64,000 nt of DNA from M1-B18 sp048264125 (GCA_048264125.1 JBLXDM010000002.1:62001-126000), one strand, 5' to 3'; shown: positions 29,837-40,015, counted from the first letter of the stretch. The notes: generated by a model not told the origin, from the letters alone. Made by a program: numbers and translations.

Positions 29837-31369
29837 CTAGTGCTTAAAATGCCTCAAGCCTGAAAAAACCATGCTAATTTTCGCTTCATTGCAGGCCTTT
29901 ATGGAGTCCTCATCCTTCATGGAGCCTCCCGGCTGTATGATTGCAGTAATGCCTGCCCTTGAGGCCTCCTCTACACAGTCACTGAAGGGGAAGAAGGCAT
30001 CTGAGGCCAATATGCTTCCCTCAAGGCTATGGGTGCAGTTGCTGATGGCATTCTTTAAGGCCCATATCCTGCTGGTTTGCCCTGGACCGACAGCCAGTGT
30101 CTGTTGATTTTTGACGATCACGATGGCATTGGACTTCACATGCTTAACAATCTTAAGCCCAAATACTAAATCCTTTAGCTCCTCATCAGTGGGCTTCTGC
30201 TCTGTTACTGCCTTAATATTCTCCAGCAATGCTTCATTTTGCTGCTGCAGCAGCAGACCACCCATTACCCGCTTTATGTCAAAGTCATTAGACCTTTTAT
30301 GCTTAATGTCTGATAGCGCCATTACTCGAAGGTTTTTCTTTTTACTGAAGACCTCCAAAGCCTCCGGAGTATAGCCCGGCGCTATAATTACCTCTAAAAA
30401 TATATCTGCCATTTTCAGAGCTGTAGCTTCATCTATGATGTCATTTGCTGCTACTATACCGCCGAATATAGAAAGAGGGTCAGCCTCATAGGCCTTACAA
30501 TAGGCCTCATAGGTGCTGCCTCCACTGGCTACACCGCAAGGGTTAGTATGCTTTACCGCCACCACCGTTGGCTCATCAAATTCCTTAAGCAAAGCCAGTG
30601 CGCCATTGGCATCATTGATGTTATTAAAGGACAGCTCCTTGCCCTGCAGCTGTTTGCCCTCCACTAGGCTGCCGGGCTGCTGGCCTATTTCTCTATAGAA
30701 TATTGCTTTCTGATGAGGATTCTCACCATATCTTAAATCCTGCTGCTTTTCAAAGGTAAGGGTTAAAATTTCAGGAAAATCCGATTTAATCCCACCGCTT
30801 AGGTATCGTGCAATTAGAGTATCGTAATGCCCTGTATGCTGAAAAACCTTTAGGGCCAATCTATATCTGGTATCTAATGAGGTATTCCCGTGATTCCTAA
30901 GCTCCTCCAGCACAATATTGTAATCCGACGGATCTGTAATTACTGTTACAGCGCTATAATTTTTAGCTGCCGAGCGCAGCATCGCAGGCCCACCTATATC
31001 GATGTTTTCGATGGCCTCCTCCAGGGTTACCCCTTCCTTTAGAATGGTTTCCTTGAAGGGATACAGATTGATAATTACTAAATCGATAGGGGTGATACCA
31101 AGATTACTGATGGTATTCATATGCTCCTGATTGTCACGTACAGCAAGAAGCCCGCCATGTATAGCTGGATGCAAGGTTTTAACCCTACCGTCCAAGCACT
31201 CTGCAAAGCCTGTCACCTCTGAAACATCCTTTACTGGTATAGCCGCCTCTCTTAAAAGCTTCGCTGTTCCGCCGGTTGACAATATTTCCACTCCAAATTT
31301 ATGCAATTCCTCAGCTAAGGCCACTATTCCGTTCTTATTTGAAACACTGATTAAAGCTCTCTTAATCAT
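29837..31369 (-). CDS. purH: Bifunctional AICAR transformylase/IMP cyclohydrolase PurH
   Basis: 510 residues covering the last two steps to IMP. The N-terminal MGS-like cyclohydrolase domain (about 1-190) has ALISVSNKNGIV, STGGTAKLL and GRVKTLHP. The C-terminal transformylase domain has LRYGENPHQKA, VKHTNPCGVA, IFGGIVAAN and the end GSMKDEDSIKA. The ATG overlaps the purN stop by 4 nt (ATGA-type), with GAGGTG upstream, so translation is coupled. Confidence 0.98.
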   Translation of the reverse strand: MIKRALISVSNKNGIVALAEELHKFGVEILSTGGTAKLLREAAIPVKDVSEVTGFAECLDGRVKTLHPAIHGGLLAVRDNQEHMNTISNLGITPIDLVIINLYPFKETILKEGVTLEEAIENIDIGGPAMLRSAAKNYSAVTVITDPSDYNIVLEELRNHGNTSLDTRYRLALKVFQHTGHYDTLIARYLSGGIKSDFPEILTLTFEKQQDLRYGENPHQKAIFYREIGQQPGSLVEGKQLQGKELSFNNINDANGALALLKEFDEPTVVAVKHTNPCGVASGGSTYEAYCKAYEADPLSIFGGIVAANDIIDEATALKMADIFLEVIIAPGYTPEALEVFSKKKNLRVMALSDIKHKRSNDFDIKRVMGGLLLQQQNEALLENIKAVTEQKPTDEELKDLVFGLKIVKHVKSNAIVIVKNQQTLAVGPGQTSRIWALKNAISNCTHSLEGSILASDAFFPFSDCVEEASRAGITAIIQPGGSMKDEDSIKACNEAKISMVFSGLRHFKH

Positions 31370-32004
31370 AGCTGCACCTCACTTAATATTTCTACTCTAT
31401 TGTCTGTTACCTTCAATCTTCCTTCAGCAAAAAGCCTGACGGCCATTGGCAAAAGCCTATGCTCCAGCTTCAAAACCTTCTCCTGTATGGTTTTTGGTGT
31501 ATCCTCAATATCTACAGCCACTGCCTCCTGTAGAATAATAGGTCCACCATCGGTTTCCTCATTTACAAAATGTACCGTTGCTCCTGTCAGCTTAACACCA
31601 CGGCTATAGGCTGCCGCATGCACCCTTTCGCCATAAAAGCCCTTTCCTGAAAAGGCAGGTATTAGGGAGGGATGTATGTTGATAATCCTGTTTCTATATC
31701 GCCTTACCAGCTCCTCCGGAATCATTTCCAAGTAGCCCGCCAGAACTATCAGGCCTATGCCTTCCTCCTCCAGCAGCTGCAGCACCTTTAACCTTGCAGC
31801 GCTCCTGTCGGGATAGGCCTCCTTGTCAAAAACTGCTGTTTTTATCCCCTGCTGCTTACCCCGGACAAGTCCATAGGCATTGCTTTTGTTGGAAATAATA
31901 AGGGATATCGCCATGGGCAATTGATTTTCAGTAATATAGTCCATCAGAGCCTGTAGATTGGTGCCGCCCCCAGATATAAATACTGCAATTTTTAATCCTG
32001 ACAT
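31366..32004 (-). CDS. purN: Phosphoribosylglycinamide formyltransferase PurN
   Basis: A 212-residue folate-dependent GAR transformylase. It has FISGGGTNLQAL at the PRPP-type binding loop, LAGYLEMIP, the catalytic Asn/His region INIHPSLIPAF, and Asp in VHFVNEETDGGPIILQ. It transfers formyl from 10-formyl-THF. The start overlaps the end of purM by 13 nt, with AGGTG upstream, and its stop overlaps purH. Confidence 0.97.
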   Translation of the reverse strand: MSGLKIAVFISGGGTNLQALMDYITENQLPMAISLIISNKSNAYGLVRGKQQGIKTAVFDKEAYPDRSAARLKVLQLLEEEGIGLIVLAGYLEMIPEELVRRYRNRIINIHPSLIPAFSGKGFYGERVHAAAYSRGVKLTGATVHFVNEETDGGPIILQEAVAVDIEDTPKTIQEKVLKLEHRLLPMAVRLFAEGRLKVTDNRVEILSEVQL

Positions 32005-33029
32005 AGGATCACCTGTTTATCTCCCTTTATAATCCTTCCGATTACAGATGCCGTTTCTTTTTGCTGCTTCAGTATATCGACTGCCGCCTCAGCCTCTTCA
32101 GGCCTTACCACCAGCATCAGTCCGACCCCCATATTAAAGGTGCCGAACATTTCCTCCATTGCTATGTCCGCCAGCCTCTGAATTAAATTAAATATTGGAG
32201 GTATTTTCCAGCTGTTTAGCTCTATCTCCACGGCTGTAGTCGAAGGCAAAATCCGAGGAATATTTTCATAGAAGCCGCCTCCGGTTATATGGGCCATTCC
32301 CTTAACCTCAATTGACTTTAAAAGCTCCAACACAGGCTTAACGTATATTTTAGTGGGTCTTAGGAGTGCTTCACCTAAGGTCTCCCCTAGCTCCTCCACA
32401 TATGCATTCGTCGACATGTTCTGCATTTCAAAAAATACCTTTCTTACAAGGGAAAAGCCATTGCTGTGGACACCGCTGGAGGCTACTCCGATGACTACAT
32501 CCCCTGCTTCGATGCTTTTGCCGGTGATAACCCTTTCCTTATCCACCATACCTACAGAAAAGCCAGCCACATCATATTCTCCATCGGCATAAAAGCCCGG
32601 CATTTCAGCGGTTTCTCCTCCGATCAAGGCACAGCCCGCCATTTTGCAGCCCTGGGCTATCCCCTTCACTATTTCCGCCGCCTTTTCTGCCTCCAGCCTA
32701 CCTGTTGCTATATAATCCAGAAAAAACAAGGGCTTAGCCCCTTGGCATAAAATATCATTGACACACATAGCCACACAGTCCTGACCGATGCTATCGTGTT
32801 TATCCATCATAAAGGCCAGCTTAAGCTTTGTTCCCACACCATCGGTGCCTGCAACCAGCACAGGCTCCTTCATATCCTTTAAGTCAAGGGCAAAGAGACC
32901 TCCAAAACCACCTATATCCTCCATAACTCCTGCTGTAAAGGTATCCTTTACATATTTCTTCATCAAGCCCACTGCCCTTTGACCCTCGTTAACGTCTACT
33001 CCGGCACTGCTATAGGTAATCTTATCCAT
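31992..33029 (-). CDS. purM: AIR synthetase PurM
   Basis: A 345-residue phosphoribosylformylglycinamidine cyclo-ligase. It has the SSAGVDVNEGQRAVGLMK opening, GGFGGLFALD, VAGTDGVGTKLKLA, CVNDILCQGAKPLFFLDY and GGETAEMPGFY. It closes the imidazole ring using ATP. Start at ATG 33029 behind GGGGGGAAGCGCTA; the longer ORF into purF (33143) has no ribosome site. It gives the reference for the AIR-synthase-like paralogue at the left edge of the window. Confidence 0.97.
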   Translation of the reverse strand: MDKITYSSAGVDVNEGQRAVGLMKKYVKDTFTAGVMEDIGGFGGLFALDLKDMKEPVLVAGTDGVGTKLKLAFMMDKHDSIGQDCVAMCVNDILCQGAKPLFFLDYIATGRLEAEKAAEIVKGIAQGCKMAGCALIGGETAEMPGFYADGEYDVAGFSVGMVDKERVITGKSIEAGDVVIGVASSGVHSNGFSLVRKVFFEMQNMSTNAYVEELGETLGEALLRPTKIYVKPVLELLKSIEVKGMAHITGGGFYENIPRILPSTTAVEIELNSWKIPPIFNLIQRLADIAMEEMFGTFNMGVGLMLVVRPEEAEAAVDILKQQKETASVIGRIIKGDKQVILCQD

Positions 33030-33042
33030 TAGCGCTTCCCCC

Positions 33043-34461
33043 CTACAATCTTTCAAAGACCTTTTTATTTCCAACCGTTGGAACCTCCATAGGATAATCT
33101 CCGCTGAAGCAAGCCAGACAATGATGCTCTGCAGGCTTGCCAACGGATTTTATAAGACCCTCGGTGCTGATATAGCCCAAGCTGTCTGCCCCTATCATTT
33201 TTCTGATTTGCTCTACAGTATTTACCGCACCTATCAGCTGAGTTCTATTAGGCGTATCTATACCAAAATGACAGCTGTAGGCCACAGGCGGAGAACTGAT
33301 TCTAAGATGTACCTCCTTAGCCCCTGCCATCCTTAGGCTATTGACTATCTGCTTGCTGGTGGTTCCTCTAACAATTGAATCGTCTATCATTACAATCCTT
33401 TTACCTGAAACCGTGTGTCTCAGAGAGTTCAGCTTAAGCCTTACAGCCGCCTCCCTTAGCTTTTGGTCTGGCTGTATAAAGGTCCTGCCCACATATCTGT
33501 TTTTTATTAGCCCTTCACCATAGGGAATTCCCGAAGCCTCAGCATAGCCTATAGCAGCAGGAATAGAGGTGTCGGGAACCGCAATTACTAAATCCGCCTC
33601 TACAGGATGCTCCTTTGCCAATATCCTTCCTGCATTTTTTCTAGCCTCATAAACGCTTGTACCATCTATAATGCTGTCGGGACGGGCAAAGTATATATAT
33701 TCAAATATACAGGAGGCCCTTCTGTTCTTTACCTGTACCTGCTTTGTTACAAGGCCCTCCTTGCTTATTGCAATAATTTCTCCCGGTTCAACATCCCTGA
33801 CAAATTCCGCTCCAATGACATCCAATGCACAGCTTTCAGAAGCAAGCACGTAGCCATTTTCTAGTTTTCCTAAGCACAGGGGTCTTAAGCCAAAGGGGTC
33901 TCTAACGCCTATCAAATAATCCTCCGTCATCACTACCAAAGCATAGGCTCCCTTTATCAGCTCCATTGTTCTTTCAATGGCATTTACAAAGCCGTCGCTG
34001 CTGAAGCGAGCAATTAAATTTACGATGACCTCAGTATCTATAGTCGTCTGAAAGACTACACCGGATTCCTCCAGGCGATCCCTCAGCTTAGCTGCATTTA
34101 TCAAATTTCCGTTATGGGCAAGGGCTATATTGCCACCACGATATCTAACCACCAGTGGCTGAGCATTTACAACATTGCTGTCTCCGGTTGTAGAATACCT
34201 TACATGACCAATACCGATATGTCCCTTAAGTCGCTTAAATACTTCTTCATTAAATACCTCCGGCACCAGCCCCATCTCCTTGTGAAACTGGGTATGCAGA
34301 CCATCATTGGTGGCTATTCCTGCGCTTTCCTGTCCCCTATGCTGCAGAGCATATAGACTGTAATATAGGGATTTCGCCACCTCCTCAGACCGATTGCCTT
34401 GATAAACCCCAACAACCCCACACTCTTCCTTTAACTTGTCAAAGTTTATTTCATTAAGCAT
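33043..34461 (-). CDS. purF: Amidophosphoribosyltransferase PurF
   Basis: A 472-residue Ntn-type glutamine amidotransferase that starts purine synthesis from PRPP. A 13-residue propeptide precedes the catalytic Cys14 (KEECGVVGVYQG). The glutaminase domain has RGQESAGI and GHVRYSTTG. The PRTase domain has the PRPP loop VMIDDSIVRGTTS. Fe-S-type cysteines of the Bacillus class occur (RRASCIFEYIYF, HCLACFSGDYP). Start at 34461 follows GAGGAG by 7 nt. It overlaps the purL stop by 16 nt. Confidence 0.97.
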   Translation of the reverse strand: MLNEINFDKLKEECGVVGVYQGNRSEEVAKSLYYSLYALQHRGQESAGIATNDGLHTQFHKEMGLVPEVFNEEVFKRLKGHIGIGHVRYSTTGDSNVVNAQPLVVRYRGGNIALAHNGNLINAAKLRDRLEESGVVFQTTIDTEVIVNLIARFSSDGFVNAIERTMELIKGAYALVVMTEDYLIGVRDPFGLRPLCLGKLENGYVLASESCALDVIGAEFVRDVEPGEIIAISKEGLVTKQVQVKNRRASCIFEYIYFARPDSIIDGTSVYEARKNAGRILAKEHPVEADLVIAVPDTSIPAAIGYAEASGIPYGEGLIKNRYVGRTFIQPDQKLREAAVRLKLNSLRHTVSGKRIVMIDDSIVRGTTSKQIVNSLRMAGAKEVHLRISSPPVAYSCHFGIDTPNRTQLIGAVNTVEQIRKMIGADSLGYISTEGLIKSVGKPAEHHCLACFSGDYPMEVPTVGNKKVFERL

Positions 34462-36647
34462 TTGAAGGCTCCTCTCCATGCTTCTTTCATATCCTTAACC
34501 TTTAAAGTAACTATATCTGAACTGTTTATATTAATTCTAAAGTCTTCACCTGTAACCTTACCCAATATCTCATTTGGTATTTCCTGTTGCGTCATAAGCT
34601 GCTGAAGCTCATTTAGATCCCCAGAGCTACAAGAAACTACAAATCTTGATTGGCTTTCAGAGAATAGAACAGCATCGCCACGAAGCTTTGATTGTATTTG
34701 AATGTCTACTCCCAGACCCTTTTCCATACAACCCTCTGCAAGGGCTATAGCCAGACCACCCTCGCTAATATCATGGGCTGATCTCAGCAGATCTTTTTCA
34801 ATTGCAGTTAATATAAAGGCCTGTAGCTTCTTTTCCAGCCCAAAGCTTAGCCTAGGCACTGCGCCCTTTTCAAGCCCATGAAGTCTTGAGAGGTATTCAC
34901 TGCCCCCCATCTCAGGCTTAGTTTCTCCCAGCAGTATTACAATATCACCCTCAGCCTTGAAATCCATTGTGCAGCTCTTATCTATGTCCTCAATCACTCC
35001 CACCATGCCTATCATAGGCGTGGGATAAATGGCCTGGGATTCGGTTTCATTATAAAAGCTTACATTTCCGCTAATTACGGGAGTATCCAGCTCTCTGCAG
35101 GCCTCACCTATTCCTATAACCGCTTCTCTAAATTGCCAGAAGCGATCGGGCTTTTCTGGGCTACCGAAGTTTAGTCCATCGGTTATTGCCAGTGGCTTTG
35201 CTCCGCTGCAAACAAGATTTCTGGCGGCCTCCACCACTGCTATACTGCTTCCCAGCCTTGGGTCAAGATAGCAATATCTGCTATTGCAATCTACGGTTAG
35301 GGCAATACCTTTTTTAGTCCCTCTGATTCTTATTACGGCAGCATCGGAGCCAGGCTTAACCACGGTACTAGTTCTTACCATATGGTCATATTGCTTGTAC
35401 ACCCATTCCTTGCTGCAAAGGTTTGGTGAGGTCAAAAGCTTCATTATTGCTTCATTGTAATCCTCCGGCTCCTTTATTTCCTCCGGCTGTAGCAGCTTCA
35501 GCTCTTGATAATACTGAGGCTCCTCATATTCCTTGTAGTATTTAGGTGCTCCAGAGGAATCCAGGCTATAGGCAGGCATATCTGCTGCAACTCTATCGCC
35601 TTCTTTAACTATCAGTCTTCCATTGTCTGTCACCGTACCAATGGTTATAGCATGAAGACCCCATTTTTCAACTATTGCTGTTACCTCAGACTCTCTGCCC
35701 TTCTCTACTATCAAGAGCATTCTTTCCTGAGACTCAGAAAGCATAATTTCAACCGGCAGCATCCCCTTTTCTCTTCGGGGCACCTTCAGTACATCGATCT
35801 CCATGCCTCCCTCGCCTCTGGTGGCTGTTTCACAGCAGGCGGAGGTTAGTCCGGCAGCCCCTAGGTCCTGAAGGCCTATAATTGATCCAGTTTCCAGAAG
35901 CTCCAAGCAGGCCTCCATCAAAAGCTTCTCCATAAAGGGGTCCCCCACCTGAACGGCCGACTTCTTCTCTTCAGACTCTTCTGTTAATTCCACTGATGCA
36001 AAGCTGGCGCCACCCATACCATCTCTTCCTGTGGCGGCTCCTACATACATTATGGAATTTCCTACACCCGAAGCATTACCTCTATGGATTTTATCATGCT
36101 CTATAATACCAACACACATTGCATTAACCAAAGGGTTCCCATTATAGCTGTCATTGAAGTAAACCTCACCGCCAACGGTGGGGATTCCGATGCAGTTTCC
36201 ATATCCTGCAATGCCTTCAACTACACCCTCCACCAGGTATTTAACCCTTTCACTTTTCTCTACATCACCAAAGCGAAGGGAGTTTAACAAGGCTATAGGT
36301 CTAGCCCCCATCGCAAATATATCTCTTATTATCCCACCCACGCCTGTGGCAGCACCTTGATAGGGCTCTACAGCTGAGGGATGATTATGACTCTCTATCT
36401 TCATAGCAATTGCTAAATTATCTCCGATATCTATAATACCTGCATTCTCCCCGGGACCCTGCAGCACTCTTTCTCCTGTGGTGGGGAAGTGCCTGAATAA
36501 TCCCCTGGAATGCTTGTAGCTGCAATGCTCCGACCACATAACACCGTACATGTTTATCTCCAGCTCGTTCGGCTCTCTATTAAGATATTCTAATATTTTC
36601 TTATACTCATTTTCGGTTATACCCACTGCTTCATATGAATTATTCAT
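34446..36647 (-). CDS. purL: FGAM synthase subunit PurL (small, PurS/PurQ-dependent type)
   Basis: A 733-residue synthetase subunit of the three-part FGAM synthase. It has the motifs MWSEHCSYKHSR, IGDNLAIAMKIESHNHPSA, GVGGIIRDIFAMGARP and GGEVYFNDSYNGNPLVN. There is no fused glutaminase, and separate purQ and purS lie directly upstream, as in Gram-positive bacteria. The ATG overlaps purQ by 8 nt and uses GGGGAGCCTAAAAA. Confidence 0.98.
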   Translation of the reverse strand: MNNSYEAVGITENEYKKILEYLNREPNELEINMYGVMWSEHCSYKHSRGLFRHFPTTGERVLQGPGENAGIIDIGDNLAIAMKIESHNHPSAVEPYQGAATGVGGIIRDIFAMGARPIALLNSLRFGDVEKSERVKYLVEGVVEGIAGYGNCIGIPTVGGEVYFNDSYNGNPLVNAMCVGIIEHDKIHRGNASGVGNSIMYVGAATGRDGMGGASFASVELTEESEEKKSAVQVGDPFMEKLLMEACLELLETGSIIGLQDLGAAGLTSACCETATRGEGGMEIDVLKVPRREKGMLPVEIMLSESQERMLLIVEKGRESEVTAIVEKWGLHAITIGTVTDNGRLIVKEGDRVAADMPAYSLDSSGAPKYYKEYEEPQYYQELKLLQPEEIKEPEDYNEAIMKLLTSPNLCSKEWVYKQYDHMVRTSTVVKPGSDAAVIRIRGTKKGIALTVDCNSRYCYLDPRLGSSIAVVEAARNLVCSGAKPLAITDGLNFGSPEKPDRFWQFREAVIGIGEACRELDTPVISGNVSFYNETESQAIYPTPMIGMVGVIEDIDKSCTMDFKAEGDIVILLGETKPEMGGSEYLSRLHGLEKGAVPRLSFGLEKKLQAFILTAIEKDLLRSAHDISEGGLAIALAEGCMEKGLGVDIQIQSKLRGDAVLFSESQSRFVVSCSSGDLNELQQLMTQQEIPNEILGKVTGEDFRININSSDIVTLKVKDMKEAWRGAFKCLMK

Positions 36648-37320
36648 TTTTTAGGCTCCCCTCCAGTGCTTTCAAGATGGATTCAAATAGTCTTTTGCCC
36701 TCGCTATTACCTAATATATCCTCACAGGCCCTTTCAGGATGTGGCATCATACCCAATACATTTTTTCCCGCGTTGCAAATTCCTGCGATGTTCTCCATCG
36801 AACCATTGGGATTATCTACATAGGTAAAAAGTATTTGCCCATTTTCCTTCATTTTCTTTAGGATCTCTTCATCTGCCACATAATTTCCCTCACCATGAGC
36901 GATAGGGATATTAATTATTTCACCCTTTTGGTATAGGCTGGTGAAGGGGGTATCATTGTTCTCTACTCTTAAAGGAACTGTATCACATATAAATTTTAGA
37001 TTTTTATTTCTCACTAGGGCTCCGGGTAGAAGTCCAACCTCCGTCAGCACCTGAAAGCCATTGCAGATACCTATCACCAGCTTGCCTGCGGCTGCATGCG
37101 CCTTTACGGCCTCCATAACTCGGGAAAATCTCGCTACAGCTCCGCATCTAAGGTAATCTCCATAGGAGAAGCCTCCCGGCAGTATGATACAATCAAAGCC
37201 ATCTAGCTTTTCTGTGTCGTGCCATATATACTCAACCTCATGGCCCAGAACATCCTTAACCGCATAAAAGCAATCTATATCACAATTTGAGCCTGGAAAA
37301 ACTATGACTCCAAATTTCAT
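36640..37320 (-). CDS. purQ: FGAM synthase glutaminase subunit PurQ
   Basis: A 226-residue class I glutaminase. MKFGVIVFPGSNCDIDC opens the protein, the nucleophile Cys sits in IGICNGFQVLTEVGLLPGAL, and the His/Glu pair is in MMPHPERACE. It feeds ammonia to PurL. The start at 37320 is where the family begins; the ORF extension to 37440 reads antisense-like sequence over purS and is rejected. Ends overlapping purL. Confidence 0.97.
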   Translation of the reverse strand: MKFGVIVFPGSNCDIDCFYAVKDVLGHEVEYIWHDTEKLDGFDCIILPGGFSYGDYLRCGAVARFSRVMEAVKAHAAAGKLVIGICNGFQVLTEVGLLPGALVRNKNLKFICDTVPLRVENNDTPFTSLYQKGEIINIPIAHGEGNYVADEEILKKMKENGQILFTYVDNPNGSMENIAGICNAGKNVLGMMPHPERACEDILGNSEGKRLFESILKALEGSLKNE

Positions 37321-37336
37321 CCCTGACGCCCTCCTT

Positions 37337-37576
37337 CTAAATAATCTGATATTTGTACTCTTCAATAACCGTATTGGCCAATAGTCCTTCACACATTTTA
37401 ACCAGCTGAGCTTCTGCCTCACCCTCAGTAATATCCCCAAGGTCCAGCTCTATCAGCTTCCCTATTCTTACCTCTTCAACATTTGAATAGCCCAGCTTGC
37501 CTAGTGCATTTTGTATGGCTGATCCCTGTGGATCTGCTATGCTCTTTTTTAGTGTTACATATACCTTTGCCTTCAT
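37337..37576 (-). CDS. purS: FGAM synthase structural subunit PurS
   Basis: A 79-residue protein bridging PurL and PurQ. MKAKVYVTLKKSIADPQGSA, the GYSNVEEVRIGKLIEL strand and a C-terminal CEGLLANTVIEEY match PurS. Ribosome site TAGGAGGAATAAAC, 2 nt after the purC stop. Order purC-S-Q-L is the standard Gram-positive order. Confidence 0.97.
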   Translation of the reverse strand: MKAKVYVTLKKSIADPQGSAIQNALGKLGYSNVEEVRIGKLIELDLGDITEGEAEAQLVKMCEGLLANTVIEEYKYQII

Positions 37577-37578
37577 GT

Positions 37579-38304
37579 TTATTCCTCCTGTCCTATAGTT
37601 AATCTATTTAAGACCTCTGAATAGGCCTCCTCAACTCCGCCTAAATCCCGTCTAAACCGGTCCTTGTCCAGCTTTTCGTTGGTTTTTATATCCCACAGCC
37701 TACAGGTATCCGGTGAAATCTCATCCGCCAGTATAACTTTACCATGATACAGTCCAAATTCCAGCTTAAAATCTATTAGTCTTAAGCCTCTATCTTCAAA
37801 GTACCCCTTTAGTATTTCATTTATACTTAGCGCCTGTTGCTTAACTGACACCAGCTCCTCTGCAGTTGCCAAGCCTACGGCCAACACATGGTCATCATTT
37901 ACCAATGGGTCCCCCAATGCATCATTTTTGTAGCACAGCTCTATCACGGTTCTGCTAAGCAGTGTACCCTCCTGAAGCCCCAGTCTTTTTGCCAAGGACC
38001 CTGCTGCTACATTTCGTGCTATTACCTCTAGCGGTAGTATCTTTACCGCCTTTACTGCCATTTCTCTATCGTTAATCAGACCCAAGAAATGAGTTTCAAT
38101 GCCCAGTTTCTCCAAAAGTTCAAAGAGCACCGCCGACATCTTATTGTTTACAATCCCCTTGTTAAGTATGGTCCCCTTTTTTTCCCCATTAAAGGCAGTG
38201 GCATCATCCTTATAGGCAACGATATAAGCATCCTCATTATTTGTCCTGTAAACCTTTTTTGCCTTACCCTCATAAACCATCTCCAGCTTCTGAAGCTCAG
38301 TCAT
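37579..38304 (-). CDS. purC: SAICAR synthetase PurC
   Basis: 241 residues. It condenses CAIR and aspartate with ATP. It has MVYEGKAKKVYRTN at the N-terminus, KDDATAFNG, the IARNVAAGSLAKRLG loop, and LIDFKLEFG followed by VLADEISPDTCRLWD (residues near 180-205). The ATG follows AAGGGAGGGTTTAAA. It lies 18 nt after purE. Confidence 0.98.
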   Translation of the reverse strand: MTELQKLEMVYEGKAKKVYRTNNEDAYIVAYKDDATAFNGEKKGTILNKGIVNNKMSAVLFELLEKLGIETHFLGLINDREMAVKAVKILPLEVIARNVAAGSLAKRLGLQEGTLLSRTVIELCYKNDALGDPLVNDDHVLAVGLATAEELVSVKQQALSINEILKGYFEDRGLRLIDFKLEFGLYHGKVILADEISPDTCRLWDIKTNEKLDKDRFRRDLGGVEEAYSEVLNRLTIGQEE

Positions 38305-38322
38305 TTTAAACCCTCCCTTAGT

Positions 38323-38847
38323 CTAATAAGTTTTCATTTTTATTAAGTAATCTGAATAGCCTGCTTCCTCAAGCTCCGCTGCCTTGCTTTCCACCATTTC
38401 AGCCAAGGAGCTCTTATATTTTTTAAGCCTTTCCTTCACAGCCTCATCCCCTAAGGCAATAATCTGAGCTGCAAGAATCCCGGCATTTTTTCCTCCGTTT
38501 ATCGCCACCGTTGCAACCGGTACTCCCGGGGGCATTTGTACAATTGAATATAGGGAATCTATTCCCTCAAGGCTCCTGCTTTTTATTGGAACCCCTATTA
38601 CCGGCAGGCTTGTTATGGCGGCCACCATTCCTGGAAGATGGGCGGCTCCCCCTGCCCCGGCTATTATAACCCTTATGCCTCTTTCCTCTGCATCTGCTGC
38701 ATAATGAAACATCCTCTGGGGTGTTCTGTGGGCGCTTACAATGGTGCATTCATAGCTGACCCCTAGCTCCTCCAATATTTCTGCTGCCTCCTTCATCACC
38801 TGTAAATCCGAATCACTTCCCATAATTACACCAACCTGACTATTCAT
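38323..38847 (-). CDS. purE: N5-CAIR mutase PurE
   Basis: 174 residues. GVIMGSDSDLQVMKEA binds the phosphate, SAHRTPQRM supplies the catalytic His, and GAGGAAHLPGM and GVPIKS follow. It converts N5-CAIR, the PurK product, to CAIR. The presence of purK indicates the class I enzyme. Start overlaps purK by 8 nt; ribosome site GGAGAGGAGCAGC. Confidence 0.97.
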   Translation of the reverse strand: MNSQVGVIMGSDSDLQVMKEAAEILEELGVSYECTIVSAHRTPQRMFHYAADAEERGIRVIIAGAGGAAHLPGMVAAITSLPVIGVPIKSRSLEGIDSLYSIVQMPPGVPVATVAINGGKNAGILAAQIIALGDEAVKERLKKYKSSLAEMVESKAAELEEAGYSDYLIKMKTY

Positions 38848-40015
38848 GCTGCTCCTCTCCTTTTTCAGCGATTACCTTGACCTTGCCTGCAATACTTACT
38901 GCCTTGCATAGGGCCTCCTCAAGGCTCTCGTCAACGATTGTTATGTGGCCCATTTTCCTTAGAGGCTTTGTCTCCTCCTTGCCATAAAGGTGCAGGTACA
39001 GCTTTGGCATGGCTAAAGCCTCCACAGCTCCTACAAGCCTTGCCTTACCTTCATTTTTCTCCTCCCCCAATAAATTTATCATCACAGAGGGGTGAATCAA
39101 CTGACAGCTGCCAAGGGGTAGTCCCAATATACATCTCAGATGCTGAGCAAATTGCGAGGTATAGCAGCCTTCTATGGTATAATGCCCAGAGTTATGGGTT
39201 CTTGGAGCTATTTCGTTTACGTAAACATTATTTTCAGCATCCACAAACATCTCTATGCAAAATACCCCTATGCCCTCCAAAAGCTCCAATGTTCTCAGTG
39301 CAATTTCTCTTCCTTTGACGGCGGCTTCATCCGTGAGCCTTGCCGGAACTATGGTTGTACGCAATATATTATTTTCATGCTGATTTTCTGATAGAGGATA
39401 TACCTCCAGCTGACTATTGGCTCCTCTGGCTACTATCGCCGAAATCTCCATGCTGTAGTCTACAAAGGCCTCCGCCATAAGGGGTTTTTTGCCTCCCCCC
39501 AGGGCTACATATGCCTCAGGCACCTGCTCCTCTCTACTAATGAGATAATTGCCCTTGCCGTCATAGCCACCCTTTCTCAGCTTTAATAGCATGGGATAAC
39601 CAAAGCTCATACCAGCCTTATATAGCTCCTCAATGGAATTTATCGCTGTAAATTTAGGGGTTGGAATATTGTTTTCCTTCAAAAACATTTTTTGTAGATA
39701 CTTGTCCTGAATTAGCTTAAGAGTCAAGGGCGATGGATAAATCCTATGTCCCTTCTCCATGAGGGATACCAGCAGGTCGGCATCTATATGCTCGAACTCA
39801 TAGGTGATTATCTCACTGGCCTCTGCCAGCTCCAGAAGCTTACTGCTGTCGTAAAAGCTACCAACTATGTGCTTGTCTGCAATAGAGGCAGCGGGACAAT
39901 TAAGCGTGGGGTCTAGAATGTTGAATTTCAAGCCCAGCTTTTTGCCCTCTTGAATCAGCATTTTCCCCAGCTGGCCTCCTCCTATAATTCCTATAGCGCC
40001 TTCCATATAGCTCAT
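38840..40015 (-). CDS. purK: N5-CAIR synthase PurK
   Basis: A 391-residue ATP-grasp enzyme that carboxylates AIR. It has GAIGIIGGGQLGKMLIQEGK, the ATP-binding LLKLRKGGYDGKGNYL, EMFVDAENNVYVNEIAPRTH and NSGHYTIEGCYTSQFAQHLR (about 270-290). First enzyme gene of the operon. ATG follows AAGGAGTGACGGTTT; 83 nt separate it from the purine permease gene. Confidence 0.97.
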   Translation of the reverse strand: MSYMEGAIGIIGGGQLGKMLIQEGKKLGLKFNILDPTLNCPAASIADKHIVGSFYDSSKLLELAEASEIITYEFEHIDADLLVSLMEKGHRIYPSPLTLKLIQDKYLQKMFLKENNIPTPKFTAINSIEELYKAGMSFGYPMLLKLRKGGYDGKGNYLISREEQVPEAYVALGGGKKPLMAEAFVDYSMEISAIVARGANSQLEVYPLSENQHENNILRTTIVPARLTDEAAVKGREIALRTLELLEGIGVFCIEMFVDAENNVYVNEIAPRTHNSGHYTIEGCYTSQFAQHLRCILGLPLGSCQLIHPSVMINLLGEEKNEGKARLVGAVEALAMPKLYLHLYGKEETKPLRKMGHITIVDESLEEALCKAVSIAGKVKVIAEKGEEQHE